59,534 nt of DNA from Metasolibacillus sp. (GCF_025291715.1 NZ_JAMBIZ010000022.1:1-59534), one strand, 5' to 3'. Numbered from the stretch's first letter, positions 1 to 8,949 are shown. The notes: generated from the letters alone by a model not told the origin. Made by a program: numbers and translations.

Positions 1-76
1 GCTCTTGGCTAACCTCTACTTCTGTCTTCGGGGTTCGGGACTTGCACCCTATAGTTCATGCGCATGCTGGGCGCAC
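1..76 (-). mobile_element. Group IIC intron, 5' end (partial)
   Basis: Read on the minus strand from position 76, the sequence begins GTGCGCCCAGC, the GUGYG start of a bacterial group II intron. It continues with TATAGGGTGCAAGTCCCGAAC, GACAGAAGTAG and GTTAGCC blocks, which I recognise as the start of domain I in group IIC introns such as the Oceanobacillus iheyensis one. The element runs off the left edge, so the rest of the ribozyme and any reverse-transcriptase/maturase gene are outside the window. It starts two bases after the stem of the terminator at 79-110, the insertion preference known for class C introns. The identity rests on remembered family sequence, not on a search. Confidence 0.85.
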
Positions 77-78
77 AC

Positions 79-110
79 AAAAAGCTGTAGGGTGCCTCCT
101 ACAGCTTTTT
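79..110 (-). terminator. Intrinsic terminator of the transporter gene
   Basis: A perfect 13-bp stem (79-91 with 98-110) and a 6-base loop, followed on the minus strand by a T run that forms part of the stem base. It ends transcription of the sodium-dependent transporter gene. The group IIC intron begins right after it. Confidence 0.9.
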
Positions 111-113
111 GCA

Positions 114-1466
114 TTAAAACTTCAACAGCCCAATCGCATCTAAAAAGACAATAATAATCGCAATTGGTGCTATATATTTAATAGCAATTAACCATATAGC
201 AAATATTTTTTTGGCATAGCTTGCCCCATCGCTAATTTCTTCTAGTAACACTTTGCGTGGAATTTTAAAGCCTGCGAATAAGGCGATTAATAATGCACCT
301 AACGGCATTAAAATATTGGATACAAGATAATCGGCAGCATCAAAAATCGTTTTATCGAAAATCGTAAAATCGCTTAACACCCCGTAAGATAAGGCAGAAG
401 GAATACCAACGATAAAGATTAGGATTCCCGTAATCCATGTTGTCCTTTTACGCTTTGTGCGATCTTGCTTCGTGACAGCTGCTACGATGATTTCTAGCAT
501 TGAAAAAGCAGATGTTAATGTCGCAAATAAGAACAAAATTAAAAAAATAAATAAGAAAAATACTCCAAACGGCATTTGATTGAACACAGCAGGTAACACA
601 ACAAATAATAGCCCAGGACCTTCAGTCGGCTCAAAGCCAAATGAAAATACTGCTGGAAAAATCGCTAGCCCTGCTAAAAGCGAAATAAATAAATTCATCA
701 TAACAATCATCAATGCTGATTTAGGCAAATCTTCATTTTTCGATAAATAGGAGCTGTATGTGACCATAACAGACACCCCGACACTAATAGCGAAAAAGGA
801 CTGTCCTAATGCAAATAAAATTGTCTTAGAGCTCATATTTGAAAAATCAGGATATAAGAAAAAGTGCAGCCCTTCCCCAACGCCATCCAATGTTAAAGAG
901 CGGATAATTAAAATAAGAAAGGAAATAAATAAAGCTGGCATCATCATTTTACCTGCGCGCTCAATCCCCTGCTGAACACCTTTTGCTACAACATAAATGG
1001 TAATCGCCATAAAAATAAATTGGAATAGGGTCGCATATATCGGATTGGCGATAAAATCATTAAATAGCGGTGCATAGGCGCTTTCTGAAAGCCCCGATAA
1101 ATTCCCAATAACAGCTTGAACCATGTAAAGAATAATCCAGCCACCAACAACACTGTAAAAGGATAATAAAATAAAGCATGTAACCATGCCAAGTATCCCG
1201 ACAAAATGCCATTTCGAATTAGGGGCAAATGTTAAATATGCTGAAACGGCATCCTTTTGTGAGCCTCGTCCAATAACAAACTCTGCAAGTAAAATTGGCA
1301 GACCCATAAATAATGTAAAAATTAAAAAGATGAGAAAAAATGCACCCCCACCAGAAATTCCAGCTATATAAGGAAACTTCCAAATCGCGCCTAATCCAAT
1401 AGCGGAGCCAGCTGTTGCTAAAATAAAGCCTAATCTTGATGTCCATTGTTCTTGCTGTTGACCCAT
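114..1466 (-). CDS. Sodium-dependent transporter, NSS/SNF family
   Basis: This 450-residue membrane protein belongs to the neurotransmitter:sodium symporter family. These proteins use the sodium gradient to import amino acids or related amines. The N-terminus has the family pattern [20 protein letters not shown] (about residues 8-27) followed by WKFPY, the unwound first-helix region that binds sodium and substrate. About eleven hydrophobic segments follow, as usual for bacterial members. An AAGGAG-like site precedes the ATG. It is monocistronic between the yutI terminator and its own terminator. The substrate cannot be read from the sequence; the nearest B. subtilis relatives are YocR/YhdH-type proteins. 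Confidence 0.9.
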   Translation of the reverse strand: MGQQQEQWTSRLGFILATAGSAIGLGAIWKFPYIAGISGGGAFFLIFLIFTLFMGLPILLAEFVIGRGSQKDAVSAYLTFAPNSKWHFVGILGMVTCFILLSFYSVVGGWIILYMVQAVIGNLSGLSESAYAPLFNDFIANPIYATLFQFIFMAITIYVVAKGVQQGIERAGKMMMPALFISFLILIIRSLTLDGVGEGLHFFLYPDFSNMSSKTILFALGQSFFAISVGVSVMVTYSSYLSKNEDLPKSALMIVMMNLFISLLAGLAIFPAVFSFGFEPTEGPGLLFVVLPAVFNQMPFGVFFLFIFLILFLFATLTSAFSMLEIIVAAVTKQDRTKRKRTTWITGILIFIVGIPSALSYGVLSDFTIFDKTIFDAADYLVSNILMPLGALLIALFAGFKIPRKVLLEEISDGASYAKKIFAIWLIAIKYIAPIAIIIVFLDAIGLLKF

Positions 1467-1536
1467 AAATAAACTCCTTCATCGTAAAAAACTATATTAA
1501 AAAACACACCTATCCATTATACATGAAATGAACATA

Positions 1537-1579
1537 AAAAAGCGGAATTCGGAAACAGCTTGCTTCCAATTCCACTTTT
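1537..1579 (-). terminator. Terminator downstream of yutI
   Basis: An interrupted inverted repeat (AAAAGCGGAATT...AATTCCACTTTT) lies just beyond the yutI stop codon, with T residues at the 3' side on the minus strand. It separates yutI from the transporter gene. Confidence 0.7.
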
Positions 1580-1592
1580 CATATAAGCTATA

Positions 1593-1829
1593 TTAGAATA
1601 CTTGCTCTACTTCGACAATGCCTGGTACTTCTTCTAATAATGCACGTTCAATACCAGCTTTTAATGTAATTGTAGAGCTTGGGCAGCTACCGCATGCGCC
1701 TAGTAATCGTAATTTCACAATACCTTCTTCTACATCTACTAATTCGCAATCTCCACCGTCACGTAGTAAAAACGGACGTAATTTATCTAAAACTTCCTGT
1801 ACTTGTTCGCGTTGTTCTAATTCTGTCAT
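1593..1829 (-). CDS. yutI: NifU C-terminal-domain iron-sulfur scaffold protein
   Basis: A 78-residue protein made only of the NifU C-terminal domain. It has the CGSCPSS motif (CxxC, about residues 46-49) that binds a transient iron-sulfur cluster for transfer to apo-proteins. The length matches the stand-alone Nfu proteins of Bacilli. It starts at an ATG with AAAGGAGT upstream and is single-gene, with its own terminator. The full SUF assembly operon lies about 25 kb away, so YutI would act as a carrier downstream of SufBCD and SufU. The divergent neighbour is yuzD. Confidence 0.92.
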   Translation of the reverse strand: MTELEQREQVQEVLDKLRPFLLRDGGDCELVDVEEGIVKLRLLGACGSCPSSTITLKAGIERALLEEVPGIVEVEQVF

Positions 1830-1913
1830 TTTTCTCGACTCCTTTCATTAAAATCATTATAATGTGAACAAGAGAAAAAAGCCAATATTGTATTACGAAA
1901 GGTCGGAATTTAT

Positions 1914-2249
1914 ATGACAACATCTAAAGCAGTAATCGAAATATACGGAGCAGACATTGTTTGTGCAAGCTGTGTCAATGCCCCGTCCTCTAAGGACACA
2001 TACGAATGGCTACAAGCCGCAATTGATCGCAAATACCCAAATCAGCCTTTTACAATTCGCTACGTTGATATTGAAGGAGACTTAAATGACGATCGAGATC
2101 TTGATTATGCCAATCGCATTCAAGATGATGAATTTTTCTACCCACTCGTTTTAATTAATGATGAAGTCATCGGCGAAGGCTATATTCAAATCAAGCCTGT
2201 CTACTCCGCCCTTGAAAAACTAGGCTATATCCCTGAAGAAAAAGCCTAA
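1914..2249 (+). CDS. yuzD: YuzD family protein (DUF1462), thioredoxin-fold
   Basis: A 111-residue protein of the YuzD/DUF1462 family found in Firmicutes. Residues about 12-18 carry DIVCASC, a CxxC pair placed at the end of the first strand as in thioredoxin-like folds. The rest is acidic and predicted soluble. It lies divergently from yutI, as in B. subtilis, with 84 bp between the start codons. It ends at a clear terminator. A redox or iron-sulfur role is plausible from the CxxC and the neighbours, but the function is unknown. Confidence 0.85.
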   Translation: MTTSKAVIEIYGADIVCASCVNAPSSKDTYEWLQAAIDRKYPNQPFTIRYVDIEGDLNDDRDLDYANRIQDDEFFYPLVLINDEVIGEGYIQIKPVYSALEKLGYIPEEKA

Positions 2250-2255
2250 TCCAAT

Positions 2256-2287
2256 GGAACGTGCCTTTTCAGACACGTTCCTCTTTT
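2256..2287 (+). terminator. Terminator of yuzD
   Basis: Perfect 8-bp stem GGAACGTG/CACGTTCC (2256-2263 with 2274-2281) followed by CTCTTTT, seven bases after the yuzD stop codon. Confidence 0.85.
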
Positions 2288-2300
2288 AATTCAGTGATTT

Positions 2301-2372
2301 GGCAATCTTACGGGCGAATTTCACAATTTCACGGGCGAATTCGACCACCTTACGGGCGATTCATTACTTTCA
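2301..2372. repeat. 21-bp-period array A, three units
   Basis: Three copies of ACGGGCGAATT-type core start at 2310, 2331 and 2352, exactly 21 bp apart. The bases between cores differ from unit to unit. On the minus strand the core reads AATTCGCCCGT, and the array begins a few bases after the stop codon of yutJ on that strand. It belongs to the same family as the arrays at 10997, 17689, 43131 and 49231. The open reading frame across it is a by-product of the 21-bp (7-codon) period. Confidence 0.85.
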
Positions 2373-2378
2373 CCAACC

Positions 2379-3446
2379 CTAATTGTTTTGGCGCTTATAC
2401 ATCCACAACAAGCCTGATTTCATTAAGCGTGCGATACGCCCTGTTACTGTTGTATCTGCTAAATGTACAAAGCCCTGTTTCTTTCCTAACGCGCCCATAA
2501 AGCCTTTTAATTTAATTTCTGGCATTGTTTCTGGTAGTGGCTCGTTATTCCAACGGTGACGCAATACTTTGACGATACGCTCGCCTTGCTCCTCCGCAAG
2601 CTGTGCTGTCGGTGGTAAATCTGAGGAAGCACAGTCCCCTACGACAAACACATGCTCATCATTTGGTAATGTGAAGTATTTTGTAACAATTGGGCGTCCA
2701 AATTTATCTTTCTCAACTTCCATATCGCGTACAATTTTCACAGGCTGTACACCTGCTGTCCAAACAACAGCATCTACATCAATTACTTGGTCATGATTAT
2801 AAATTTTATTTTCCTCAACCTTTGTAATATTAGACTCTGCAATTACTTCTACATCATGTTTAATAAACCATGACTTCACGTAATTGCTTAGCTTTTCAGG
2901 GAAATCGCGTAAAATTCGTGACGAGCGATCAAATAATTTAATTTTTAAATCTGCACGGCTTTCACGTAGCTCACTTGCCATTTCAATACCTGATAAGCCT
3001 GCACCAACGATGGCAACAGTTGAATCAGGTGGTAAGCTACAAAGCTTTTCAAATGTAATACGTGATTTTGCAATTGTTTGGATGCTAAATGTATTTTCTT
3101 TAGCTCCTGGTACGCCATGATATTTATCCTCACAGCCCAGACCGATTACTAAATCATCGTACTGTACCTCTTGACCACCCTCTAGGAAAACTGTTTTCTC
3201 TTCACAGTCAATGCGAATTACTTCACCAAAAACTGTTTTTAAGCGTGGGTGCTCTGGAAAGGCTACACGAATTTCTTTATCCGTTGAAGTACCTGCAGCA
3301 AGCGCATAAAATTCTGTTTTTAAGCTATGGAATGATGTGCGGTCAATTAAAATAATTTCTGTATCTTCCGGTAAATTATTCGGTAGTAGACGCAGCAATA
3401 TACGCATATTGCCATAGCCGCCACCTAATAGCACTAGTTTTTTCAT
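2379..3446 (-). CDS. yutJ: NADH dehydrogenase-like flavoprotein YutJ (NDH-2 family)
   Basis: A 355-residue pyridine-nucleotide-disulfide-oxidoreductase-fold protein. The N-terminal FAD-binding motif LGGGYGN is at about residues 7-13. A second dinucleotide motif VAIVGAGLSGIEMASEL is near residue 145, and the FAD-contacting VFVVGDCASS near residue 268. This is the layout of type II NADH:quinone oxidoreductases and the B. subtilis paralogues YumB/YutJ. It has a good GGAG site before the ATG. It lies next to yuzB and yuzD as in B. subtilis. No hairpin terminator was seen behind it; repeat array A occupies that place. Whether it transfers electrons to menaquinone is not shown by sequence. Confidence 0.88.
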   Translation of the reverse strand: MKKLVLLGGGYGNMRILLRLLPNNLPEDTEIILIDRTSFHSLKTEFYALAAGTSTDKEIRVAFPEHPRLKTVFGEVIRIDCEEKTVFLEGGQEVQYDDLVIGLGCEDKYHGVPGAKENTFSIQTIAKSRITFEKLCSLPPDSTVAIVGAGLSGIEMASELRESRADLKIKLFDRSSRILRDFPEKLSNYVKSWFIKHDVEVIAESNITKVEENKIYNHDQVIDVDAVVWTAGVQPVKIVRDMEVEKDKFGRPIVTKYFTLPNDEHVFVVGDCASSDLPPTAQLAEEQGERIVKVLRHRWNNEPLPETMPEIKLKGFMGALGKKQGFVHLADTTVTGRIARLMKSGLLWMYKRQNN

Positions 3447-3604
3447 ATGAAAATCTCCTTTTTTACTTATACGATTTATTTATCCAATACGAGTATAGCT
3501 CATTGTGATATATTTCACAATATATTTTGTGAAACATTTCACAAAATAGGATGTTTGACGAAATCGCTAAAAAAAAGTAGCATACAATTGTGAGGTGACA
3601 TGTT

Positions 3605-3841
3605 GTGAATCCAATGGTTGAATTTTGTATTAGCAATTTGGCAAACGGTGCACAGGAAACATATGAAGCACTTGAAAAAGATCCAAATATTGATGTGCTA
3701 GAATACGGTTGCTTGAGCTTCTGCACAAAATGTTCCGAATCCTTTTATGCACTTGTTAATGGAGATATCGTAGAAGCTGACTCTCCGAGTGAGCTAACGA
3801 AAAAAATATATGACTACATTGAGGAAAATCCTCTTTGGTGA
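3605..3841 (+). CDS. yuzB: YuzB family protein (DUF1450)
   Basis: A 78-residue protein of the YuzB/DUF1450 family. It contains several cysteines, including EFCISN near the N-terminus and GCLSFCTKC near residues 36-44. The start is GTG at 3605, placed seven bases after GAGGTG; an in-frame ATG at 3614 is less well positioned. It is divergent from yutJ. Function unknown; the cysteine pattern suggests a redox or metal site. Confidence 0.85.
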   Translation: MNPMVEFCISNLANGAQETYEALEKDPNIDVLEYGCLSFCTKCSESFYALVNGDIVEADSPSELTKKIYDYIEENPLW

Positions 3842-3870
3842 TCAATTACGCTGTAGCGTAATTGCGTAAT

Positions 3871-3915
3871 AAAATAGCTGTAGAGAAAGCATCCGCTCTT
3901 CCCTACAGCTATTTT
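3871..3915. terminator. Bidirectional terminator between yuzB and the MazG-like gene
   Basis: A 13-bp perfect stem AAAATAGCTGTAG/CTACAGCTATTTT (3871-3883 with 3903-3915) with A/T runs on both sides lies between two converging genes. A second small hairpin (ATTACGCTGTAGCGTAAT) lies just upstream. Confidence 0.85.
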
Positions 3916-3917
3916 TT

Positions 3918-4433
3918 CTATTTCATCTGTTTTAATACTTCTTCTTTAATAAATGGCTCAGGGCTATAAAAATCTGGTGATTTAATAATTTTGCCATCCT
4001 CGCGACATTTCGCATATTTATTGCCATTTTCATCTGTAAAAAGCTTTGACATATTTGCACCTTGCACAATATCAAAGACCGGCTCGATATCAACACCAAT
4101 CTCCACTGCTGAACCGAATGAAAAGTATAGCTGATCCGCTAAAGCATCTGCCTGTGCAATTACTTTTTCTTCAGCTGTTTGTGGGAATTCACCATTTAAT
4201 GATTTTTCATATGCTTTGTGAATACCTGCTAAAAATACTTCAAAGCTTGCTTCGAATTGTTCTTTCGTTGTACAAGAAGCAGCAATAAACTCAATTGCCT
4301 CCTCCGCTGTCCAAACGCTACGATTAATTGCTCGCTCGCGTTCCATCGGCACAAGCTGCTCAGGTGCGGGGTGACTAAATGCGACATGAAAGTCACGTAC
4401 ATGGTTTTGTAATTTGTTTGCAAACTGTTTCAT
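3918..4433 (-). CDS. MazG/PRA-PH-like nucleotide pyrophosphohydrolase family protein
   Basis: A 171-residue soluble protein. The central part has the helical pattern of the phosphoribosyl-ATP pyrophosphohydrolase-like all-alpha NTP hydrolases: EEAIEF (about residues 44-49) and KVIAQADALADQLYF (about 89-103) supply the acidic metal-binding residues. A downstream segment NMSKLFTDENGNKY is typical of the branch often annotated Cof-like or HAD-like in Firmicutes. Members hydrolyse nucleoside triphosphates to monophosphates plus pyrophosphate. The substrate is unknown. Single gene with convergent yuzB. Confidence 0.75.
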   Translation of the reverse strand: MKQFANKLQNHVRDFHVAFSHPAPEQLVPMERERAINRSVWTAEEAIEFIAASCTTKEQFEASFEVFLAGIHKAYEKSLNGEFPQTAEEKVIAQADALADQLYFSFGSAVEIGVDIEPVFDIVQGANMSKLFTDENGNKYAKCREDGKIIKSPDFYSPEPFIKEEVLKQMK

Positions 4434-4508
4434 AAAAACTTCTACTCCTCTTTCAATATAGTTTTAATCATACACGAACTAAGTTGAAAGAGAAACCATA
4501 TCCATTTT

Positions 4509-5177
4509 TTAAGAAAGCAATTTACTTAAAAATGCCGTTTGATTACGTCCTGCTTTTTTCGCTGTATAAAGTGCTTGGTCTGCCAAATCAATGTATTTTT
4601 CAAACTGCTCCAAGCTTTCAACCTCTTGCACGACATAGCCAAGGCTTATTGTGACATACGGAGCGACCACTGACCTTTCATGTGGTATTTGCAGTGCTTC
4701 AATTGCTAAACGAATTTCTTCAGCAATCATCGCCGCATCCTGCTCTGACATATTTAAGCCTACAACTAAAAACTCCTCTCCACCATAGCGACAAGCGAAT
4801 AAGCCTTTTTCTTCTACAAAATGGGTCAACGTTTCTCCGACAGCTTGCAGCACTTTATCCCCTTGTGGATGTCCATAAAAGTCGTTATACATTTTGAAGG
4901 AATCTATATCAAAAATAAAAATAGCCATCTGCCATTTTTCCGTTAACACTTTATTCATATGGCGCTCCAAATAATAGCGGTTCGCCAGCCTTGTGAGCGG
5001 ATCACGGTTGGCATAAAACTCTAAAGTTTGATTCATTGCAATTAATTCTTCATTTTGTTCGTTTAATAACAGCCCTTGTTTATAGTTTTTTTCGGTTTGC
5101 TTATACATAGACTGTGCGCCAATAATAATAAAAGTCCAAAAGAAGGAAATATTAAGGATATGTCCAATTAATATCAT
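4509..5177 (-). CDS. Membrane-anchored diguanylate cyclase (GGDEF)
   Basis: A 222-residue protein with one N-terminal membrane segment (about residues 4-21), a short linker and a full GGDEF domain. The active-site loop reads RYGGEEFLVVG (about residues 128-138), and the metal-binding IFDIDSFKMYNDFYGHPQGD is present, so synthesis of cyclic di-GMP is expected. No RxxD inhibitory site precedes the signature, so product feedback may be absent. The start is supported by GGAGGCGAG seven bases upstream of the ATG, so the short N-terminus is not a truncation artefact. It is one of three cyclic-di-GMP proteins in the window. Confidence 0.9.
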   Translation of the reverse strand: MILIGHILNISFFWTFIIIGAQSMYKQTEKNYKQGLLLNEQNEELIAMNQTLEFYANRDPLTRLANRYYLERHMNKVLTEKWQMAIFIFDIDSFKMYNDFYGHPQGDKVLQAVGETLTHFVEEKGLFACRYGGEEFLVVGLNMSEQDAAMIAEEIRLAIEALQIPHERSVVAPYVTISLGYVVQEVESLEQFEKYIDLADQALYTAKKAGRNQTAFLSKLLS

Positions 5178-5248
5178 CTACTCTCGCCTCCATTAGTAAA
5201 TACTATATGTTACTTTATTAATAGCCCTTTTAACTATACAACGTTAAA

Positions 5249-5284
5249 AGGGTAGCAAGAAGTTTTTTTACTTCTTGCTACCCT
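5249..5284 (-). terminator. Terminator of the nrd operon
   Basis: A 15-bp perfect stem AGGGTAGCAAGAAGT/ACTTCTTGCTACCCT with a T-rich loop lies just after nrdF. A second inverted repeat (CCCTTTTAAC/GTTAAAAGGG, 5225-5252) overlaps its distal arm. Confidence 0.85.
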
Positions 5285-5292
5285 ACATGTTG

Positions 5293-6273
5293 TTATTTTC
5301 CTAAAAAATCAAAGTTAAATGTATCATCTGTAATCGGCTGGACTTTTGCAAGTGCATATGTTGAGCCTTTTTGAGAGAAGAAATCGTATGTCGAGCCTTC
5401 ATTGCGAATACCGTTCATAACGATTGGGTTGACTTCCTCTTCTGGGAACATTGTGTCTAAGCCTAGGTTCATTAATGCTTTATTTGCATTAAAGCGCACA
5501 TATGCCTTCACCTCAGGCGATAGCCCTGTTTCCGCGTAAATATCTTCCGTATATTTCATTTCATTTTGATATAAGTCTAATAATAGCTCATAGCCCCATA
5601 CTTTTAACTCATCTTGCTTTTCTGGCGAGAACTTTCTAAAAATATTTTGTGCAAAGAAGCCGATAGCTACACCGTGAATTGATTCGTCACGTAAAATAAG
5701 TGAAATCACCTCTGCACTATTGCGTAAAGTACCTTGCCCACCTAAATAAAGTGGATAGAAGAAGCCTGAATAGAATAAAAAGCTTTCCAGCATAACAGAG
5801 GCGAACATCGCTTTCCACAATGATTCATCATCATTTTCTTGAATTGCTAAATATACTTCACTAATACGGTTTGCTTTATATTGTAAAAATTCATTTTTCT
5901 TTACCCATTCGAAAACGGCATCAATCTCATCATTATTACATAGCGTTGTGAAAATATATGAATAAGACTTGGCATGAATTGCTTCAAATGAGCCGAAAAC
6001 AGTTAACACTGCTTTTTCTTGCAGGTCATTGTTATATTTTGCAATTTCATTCATCCCAATATTTGTTTGCACTGTATCTAATAGCGTTAAGCCGCCAAAT
6101 ACTTTTTTGTACGTATCCTGGTGCTCAAAATCTTTCCATTGCTTAATGTCCTTTGATACAGCAATTTCCTCTGGCTGCCACATCTGCTTCCATTGCTGGT
6201 CCCAAAATACTTTTGCTAAATCACTTGTCGGCTTGTTCCAGTTAACCGCCTCATATTGTTTTAAATCGAGCAT
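5293..6273 (-). CDS. nrdF: Class Ib ribonucleotide reductase, beta subunit NrdF
   Basis: The R2F subunit that carries the dimetal-tyrosyl radical cofactor needed by NrdE to reduce ribonucleoside diphosphates. I chose the ATG at 6273 because GAGGAG lies seven bases upstream; the product is 326 residues. Metal ligands are visible in FGSFEAIHAKSYSYIF (Glu and His), in ESFLFYSGF and in RDESIHGVAIG. The start overlaps the end of nrdE by 13 bases, which suggests translational coupling. It is last in the nrdHIEF operon and is followed by a strong terminator. Confidence 0.95.
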   Translation of the reverse strand: MLDLKQYEAVNWNKPTSDLAKVFWDQQWKQMWQPEEIAVSKDIKQWKDFEHQDTYKKVFGGLTLLDTVQTNIGMNEIAKYNNDLQEKAVLTVFGSFEAIHAKSYSYIFTTLCNNDEIDAVFEWVKKNEFLQYKANRISEVYLAIQENDDESLWKAMFASVMLESFLFYSGFFYPLYLGGQGTLRNSAEVISLILRDESIHGVAIGFFAQNIFRKFSPEKQDELKVWGYELLLDLYQNEMKYTEDIYAETGLSPEVKAYVRFNANKALMNLGLDTMFPEEEVNPIVMNGIRNEGSTYDFFSQKGSTYALAKVQPITDDTFNFDFLGK

Positions 6274-8354
6274 GATACACACTCCTCTAAAGTTTGTAGT
6301 CGTTGGCGTACATAGTAAATTGTTTTAATGCCCTTCATCCAAGCATAAATATACACTTTCGCCAATTGCTCTGTCGTCCAGCGGTCCGTTACGTACAATG
6401 TCATTGAAATGCCTTGGTCGACATGCTTTTGTGCAGCTACATATAAATCGATTAAGCGGTATGGGTCTACTTCATATGCTTCCACATATAAATGTCTGTT
6501 GTCATTGTTTAAAAATGGCATTGGATAAATTGTACGGCTATCTGCATAGTCACGAATTTCCACACGCTCTGTACATGGTGCAAGTGAAGCAGTACTGCTG
6601 CGGATATAGGAAATGCTTCCCGTTGGTGCAACCGCTAAGCGATAGGCATTAAATACACCATGCTCCATCACTTGCTCCTTTAGCTCCTGCCACATTGCAG
6701 CTGTAATAACCGGCACATTGCCTAATGCTTCTTTTACAGTCGGTGATGGCTCTTTATCCTCTTTCGTTACGTACGAATCAAAATAATGACCATTCGCATA
6801 CTCGCTATCTTCATAGCGATAGAATGTCTCACCTTTTTCCTTTGCAATTTGCATTGATGCTTGTAGCGAATAGAAGTTCATTGCCTCCATAAAGTAATCA
6901 ACAAACTCAATTGATTCTGATGAGCCGTATAAAATGTTTGATTGCACTAAATGCCCATGCAAGTTCATCACACCGAGACCTACCGAATGCATTAATTTAT
7001 TAGCTTTTGCTACAGATGGCACATTCGTAATATTCGTCATTAATGATACGTTCGTTAATAGCTGCATGCTTGTCGTAATCAGCTCACCAAAGTGCTCGCT
7101 TTTCGTTGCGCGGTGAATGTCGATAGAGCCTAAATTACATGATACATCTAAGCCATAGTTGTTTGGCTGATCCATATCCGTAATTTCGCTCGTTGTTTGT
7201 ACTTGTAAAATTTCAGTACACAAATTCGACATTTTCACGCGGCCGATGCCTTTTAATGCATGGTTGTCATTGACGTTATCATCAAACACTTCGAATGGGT
7301 AGCCCGATTCGAATTGCGTTTTCTTAATTTCTGTATACAGCTTGCGTGCATTGACGCGTTTTAGCTTTCGGATATTTGGATTGTCTAGCAATTCATAATA
7401 CATTTCCGTCATGCTAATTTCTGACATGCGCTTGCCATATTCACGATAAATATCGTATGGGCTAAATAAAATAATATCTTTATCGCGCTTCATTAGCTCG
7501 AAGAAAATCGATGGAATAATAACCCCTGTTGATAATGTCGCTAAACGTATTTTTTCGTCTGCGTTTGGCTTTTTCGATGAAATAAATTCCTCGATATCGC
7601 CATGGAAAATATTTAAATAAACAACACCAGAGCCATTGCGTTGGCCTAGTTGGTTGGAATAAGAGAAGGAGTTTTCTAATAGCTTGGCAACAGGCATTAC
7701 ACCACTCGCACGATTTAAAATTCCTTTAATTGGATCACCTAATGGACGTAAATCGGTTAACAGCGTGCCGACACCGCCACCTAAGCGCGAAAGCTCTAAA
7801 CAGTAGCCGATATTTTCCGCAATGGAGTTCATCGTATCATCAACTGATAATTTAAAGCAGCTAACAAGCTCACCACGCGCCTTTTTACCGCTGTTTAATG
7901 CTGTTGGTGTCGCCGGCTGATACGCCTCCATAATGCTGCGCACAGCACGCTCTGCAAGGTCTTGATCACCTTGTGCTAAATATAAAGAAATAATTGTAAT
8001 ACGGTCCTCATATTTTTCTAATATTTCCTGACCGTCACGGCTCTTCATTGCGTAGCTTTCATAAAATTTGCTAGCACTCATAAAGGATGGGAAGCGGAAC
8101 TTATAGGAATAAGCGATTTTAAATAATTTTTTTATAAATTCGAATGGATACATTTCTAAAAAATCTTTTTCATAATACCCTTCATCGACTAAATATTCGA
8201 GCTTTTCCTCTAAATCGATATAGTAGCGCATTTTCACATTTACATTTTCCAAAAAGTATTTACGTGTTGCCTCTTTATCTTTATCTAAATCTAAAATACC
8301 TGTAGAGCTGTAACTATTCAATAAATCATTGTTGAGCTTTAAATACTCTTTCAA
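6261..8354 (-). CDS. nrdE: Class Ib ribonucleotide reductase, alpha subunit NrdE
   Basis: A 697-residue catalytic subunit reducing NDPs to dNDPs. It has the ALNSGKKARGELVSCF segment with an active-site cysteine, the SLRLGGGVG-type loop (ELSRLGGGVGTLLTDLRPLG), and LDVSCNLGSID near the middle. The C-terminus ends CVSCSI, the mobile cysteine pair re-reduced by NrdH. The start is TTG (TTGA overlap with the nrdI stop), with GGTGGGGA in good position; an ATG alternative is not nearby. No intein or intron interrupts it, although nrdE is a common target for both in Bacilli. Confidence 0.96.
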   Translation of the reverse strand: MKEYLKLNNDLLNSYSSTGILDLDKDKEATRKYFLENVNVKMRYYIDLEEKLEYLVDEGYYEKDFLEMYPFEFIKKLFKIAYSYKFRFPSFMSASKFYESYAMKSRDGQEILEKYEDRITIISLYLAQGDQDLAERAVRSIMEAYQPATPTALNSGKKARGELVSCFKLSVDDTMNSIAENIGYCLELSRLGGGVGTLLTDLRPLGDPIKGILNRASGVMPVAKLLENSFSYSNQLGQRNGSGVVYLNIFHGDIEEFISSKKPNADEKIRLATLSTGVIIPSIFFELMKRDKDIILFSPYDIYREYGKRMSEISMTEMYYELLDNPNIRKLKRVNARKLYTEIKKTQFESGYPFEVFDDNVNDNHALKGIGRVKMSNLCTEILQVQTTSEITDMDQPNNYGLDVSCNLGSIDIHRATKSEHFGELITTSMQLLTNVSLMTNITNVPSVAKANKLMHSVGLGVMNLHGHLVQSNILYGSSESIEFVDYFMEAMNFYSLQASMQIAKEKGETFYRYEDSEYANGHYFDSYVTKEDKEPSPTVKEALGNVPVITAAMWQELKEQVMEHGVFNAYRLAVAPTGSISYIRSSTASLAPCTERVEIRDYADSRTIYPMPFLNNDNRHLYVEAYEVDPYRLIDLYVAAQKHVDQGISMTLYVTDRWTTEQLAKVYIYAWMKGIKTIYYVRQRLQTLEECVSCSI

Positions 8355-8722
8355 GTCGTTTCCCCACCTTTAATTACTGTTTGATAATATTCTCGAATCA
8401 CTTCATAGTCGTGCGCAAACCCGCGAAGCTCTATTTTGCGAACAATTGGGATTTGATAAGCAGCACTTATTTTATCAGCGGAGCCACAAAAAACATGGTG
8501 TCCAAAATTGGAGTTACCACTTGCAATAACACCTTTACAATATACAGCATTGTCTTGCAAAAACTCCTCTACTATTTGTGGCACCGTTCCAAGCCCATCC
8601 GTATAAGTAAATAATAAATAGGGCTCAGTTACTTTGAGCCCCTTTGCTATCTCGATGTTTGGTAATTGGAGCTGATTAATAATAAAGCGCACATTGCCTG
8701 TTCGACTTGCAAAGACAATCAT
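8351..8722 (-). CDS. nrdI: NrdI flavodoxin-like protein
   Basis: A 123-residue flavodoxin-fold protein. The N-terminal IVFASRTGNVRFI is the FMN phosphate-binding loop, and GNSNFGHHVFCGSADKI contains the glycine-rich loop near the isoalloxazine ring. NrdI supplies an oxidant for assembling the dimanganese-tyrosyl radical in NrdF. It overlaps the nrdE start by four bases and the nrdH stop by four bases, so the genes are tightly coupled. Confidence 0.93.
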   Translation of the reverse strand: MIVFASRTGNVRFIINQLQLPNIEIAKGLKVTEPYLLFTYTDGLGTVPQIVEEFLQDNAVYCKGVIASGNSNFGHHVFCGSADKISAAYQIPIVRKIELRGFAHDYEVIREYYQTVIKGGETT

Positions 8723-8949
8723 CCAACTAGCTTGCTAATCTCTTCGTTAATTTGTGAAAAATCATGGATTAGCTGACCATCGATTTCTAAAATGGGCACA
8801 GTTAAAAAGCCTGCATTGACGATTTTTTCTTTTGCTTCTGCATCTACGTCAATATTTACCGTTTCATAGCGGCCTTCTAAACCCGCTTCATTTAGCTCCG
8901 ATTTAACAAACATGCATTTTGGACAAACTGTTTTTGTATACAAAATCAT
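8719..8949 (-). CDS. nrdH: NrdH-redoxin (glutaredoxin-like)
   Basis: A 76-residue thioredoxin-fold electron donor to NrdE. The active site is CPKC at residues 9-12. A TVPILEIDG segment supplies the cis-proline and substrate-binding loop. It has an AAGAGGT site eight bases before the ATG. It is the first gene of the operon, which fits its usual position; the leader and NrdR boxes lie upstream. Confidence 0.92.
   Translation of the reverse strand: MILYTKTVCPKCMFVKSELNEAGLEGRYETVNIDVDAEAKEKIVNAGFLTVPILEIDGQLIHDFSQINEEISKLVG

Noticed and set aside
2261-2500. 79-codon gene on the plus strand
   Set aside because: It spans the yuzD terminator, repeat array A and the end of yutJ, and has no ribosome site; the frame is open because the repeat period is a multiple of three.
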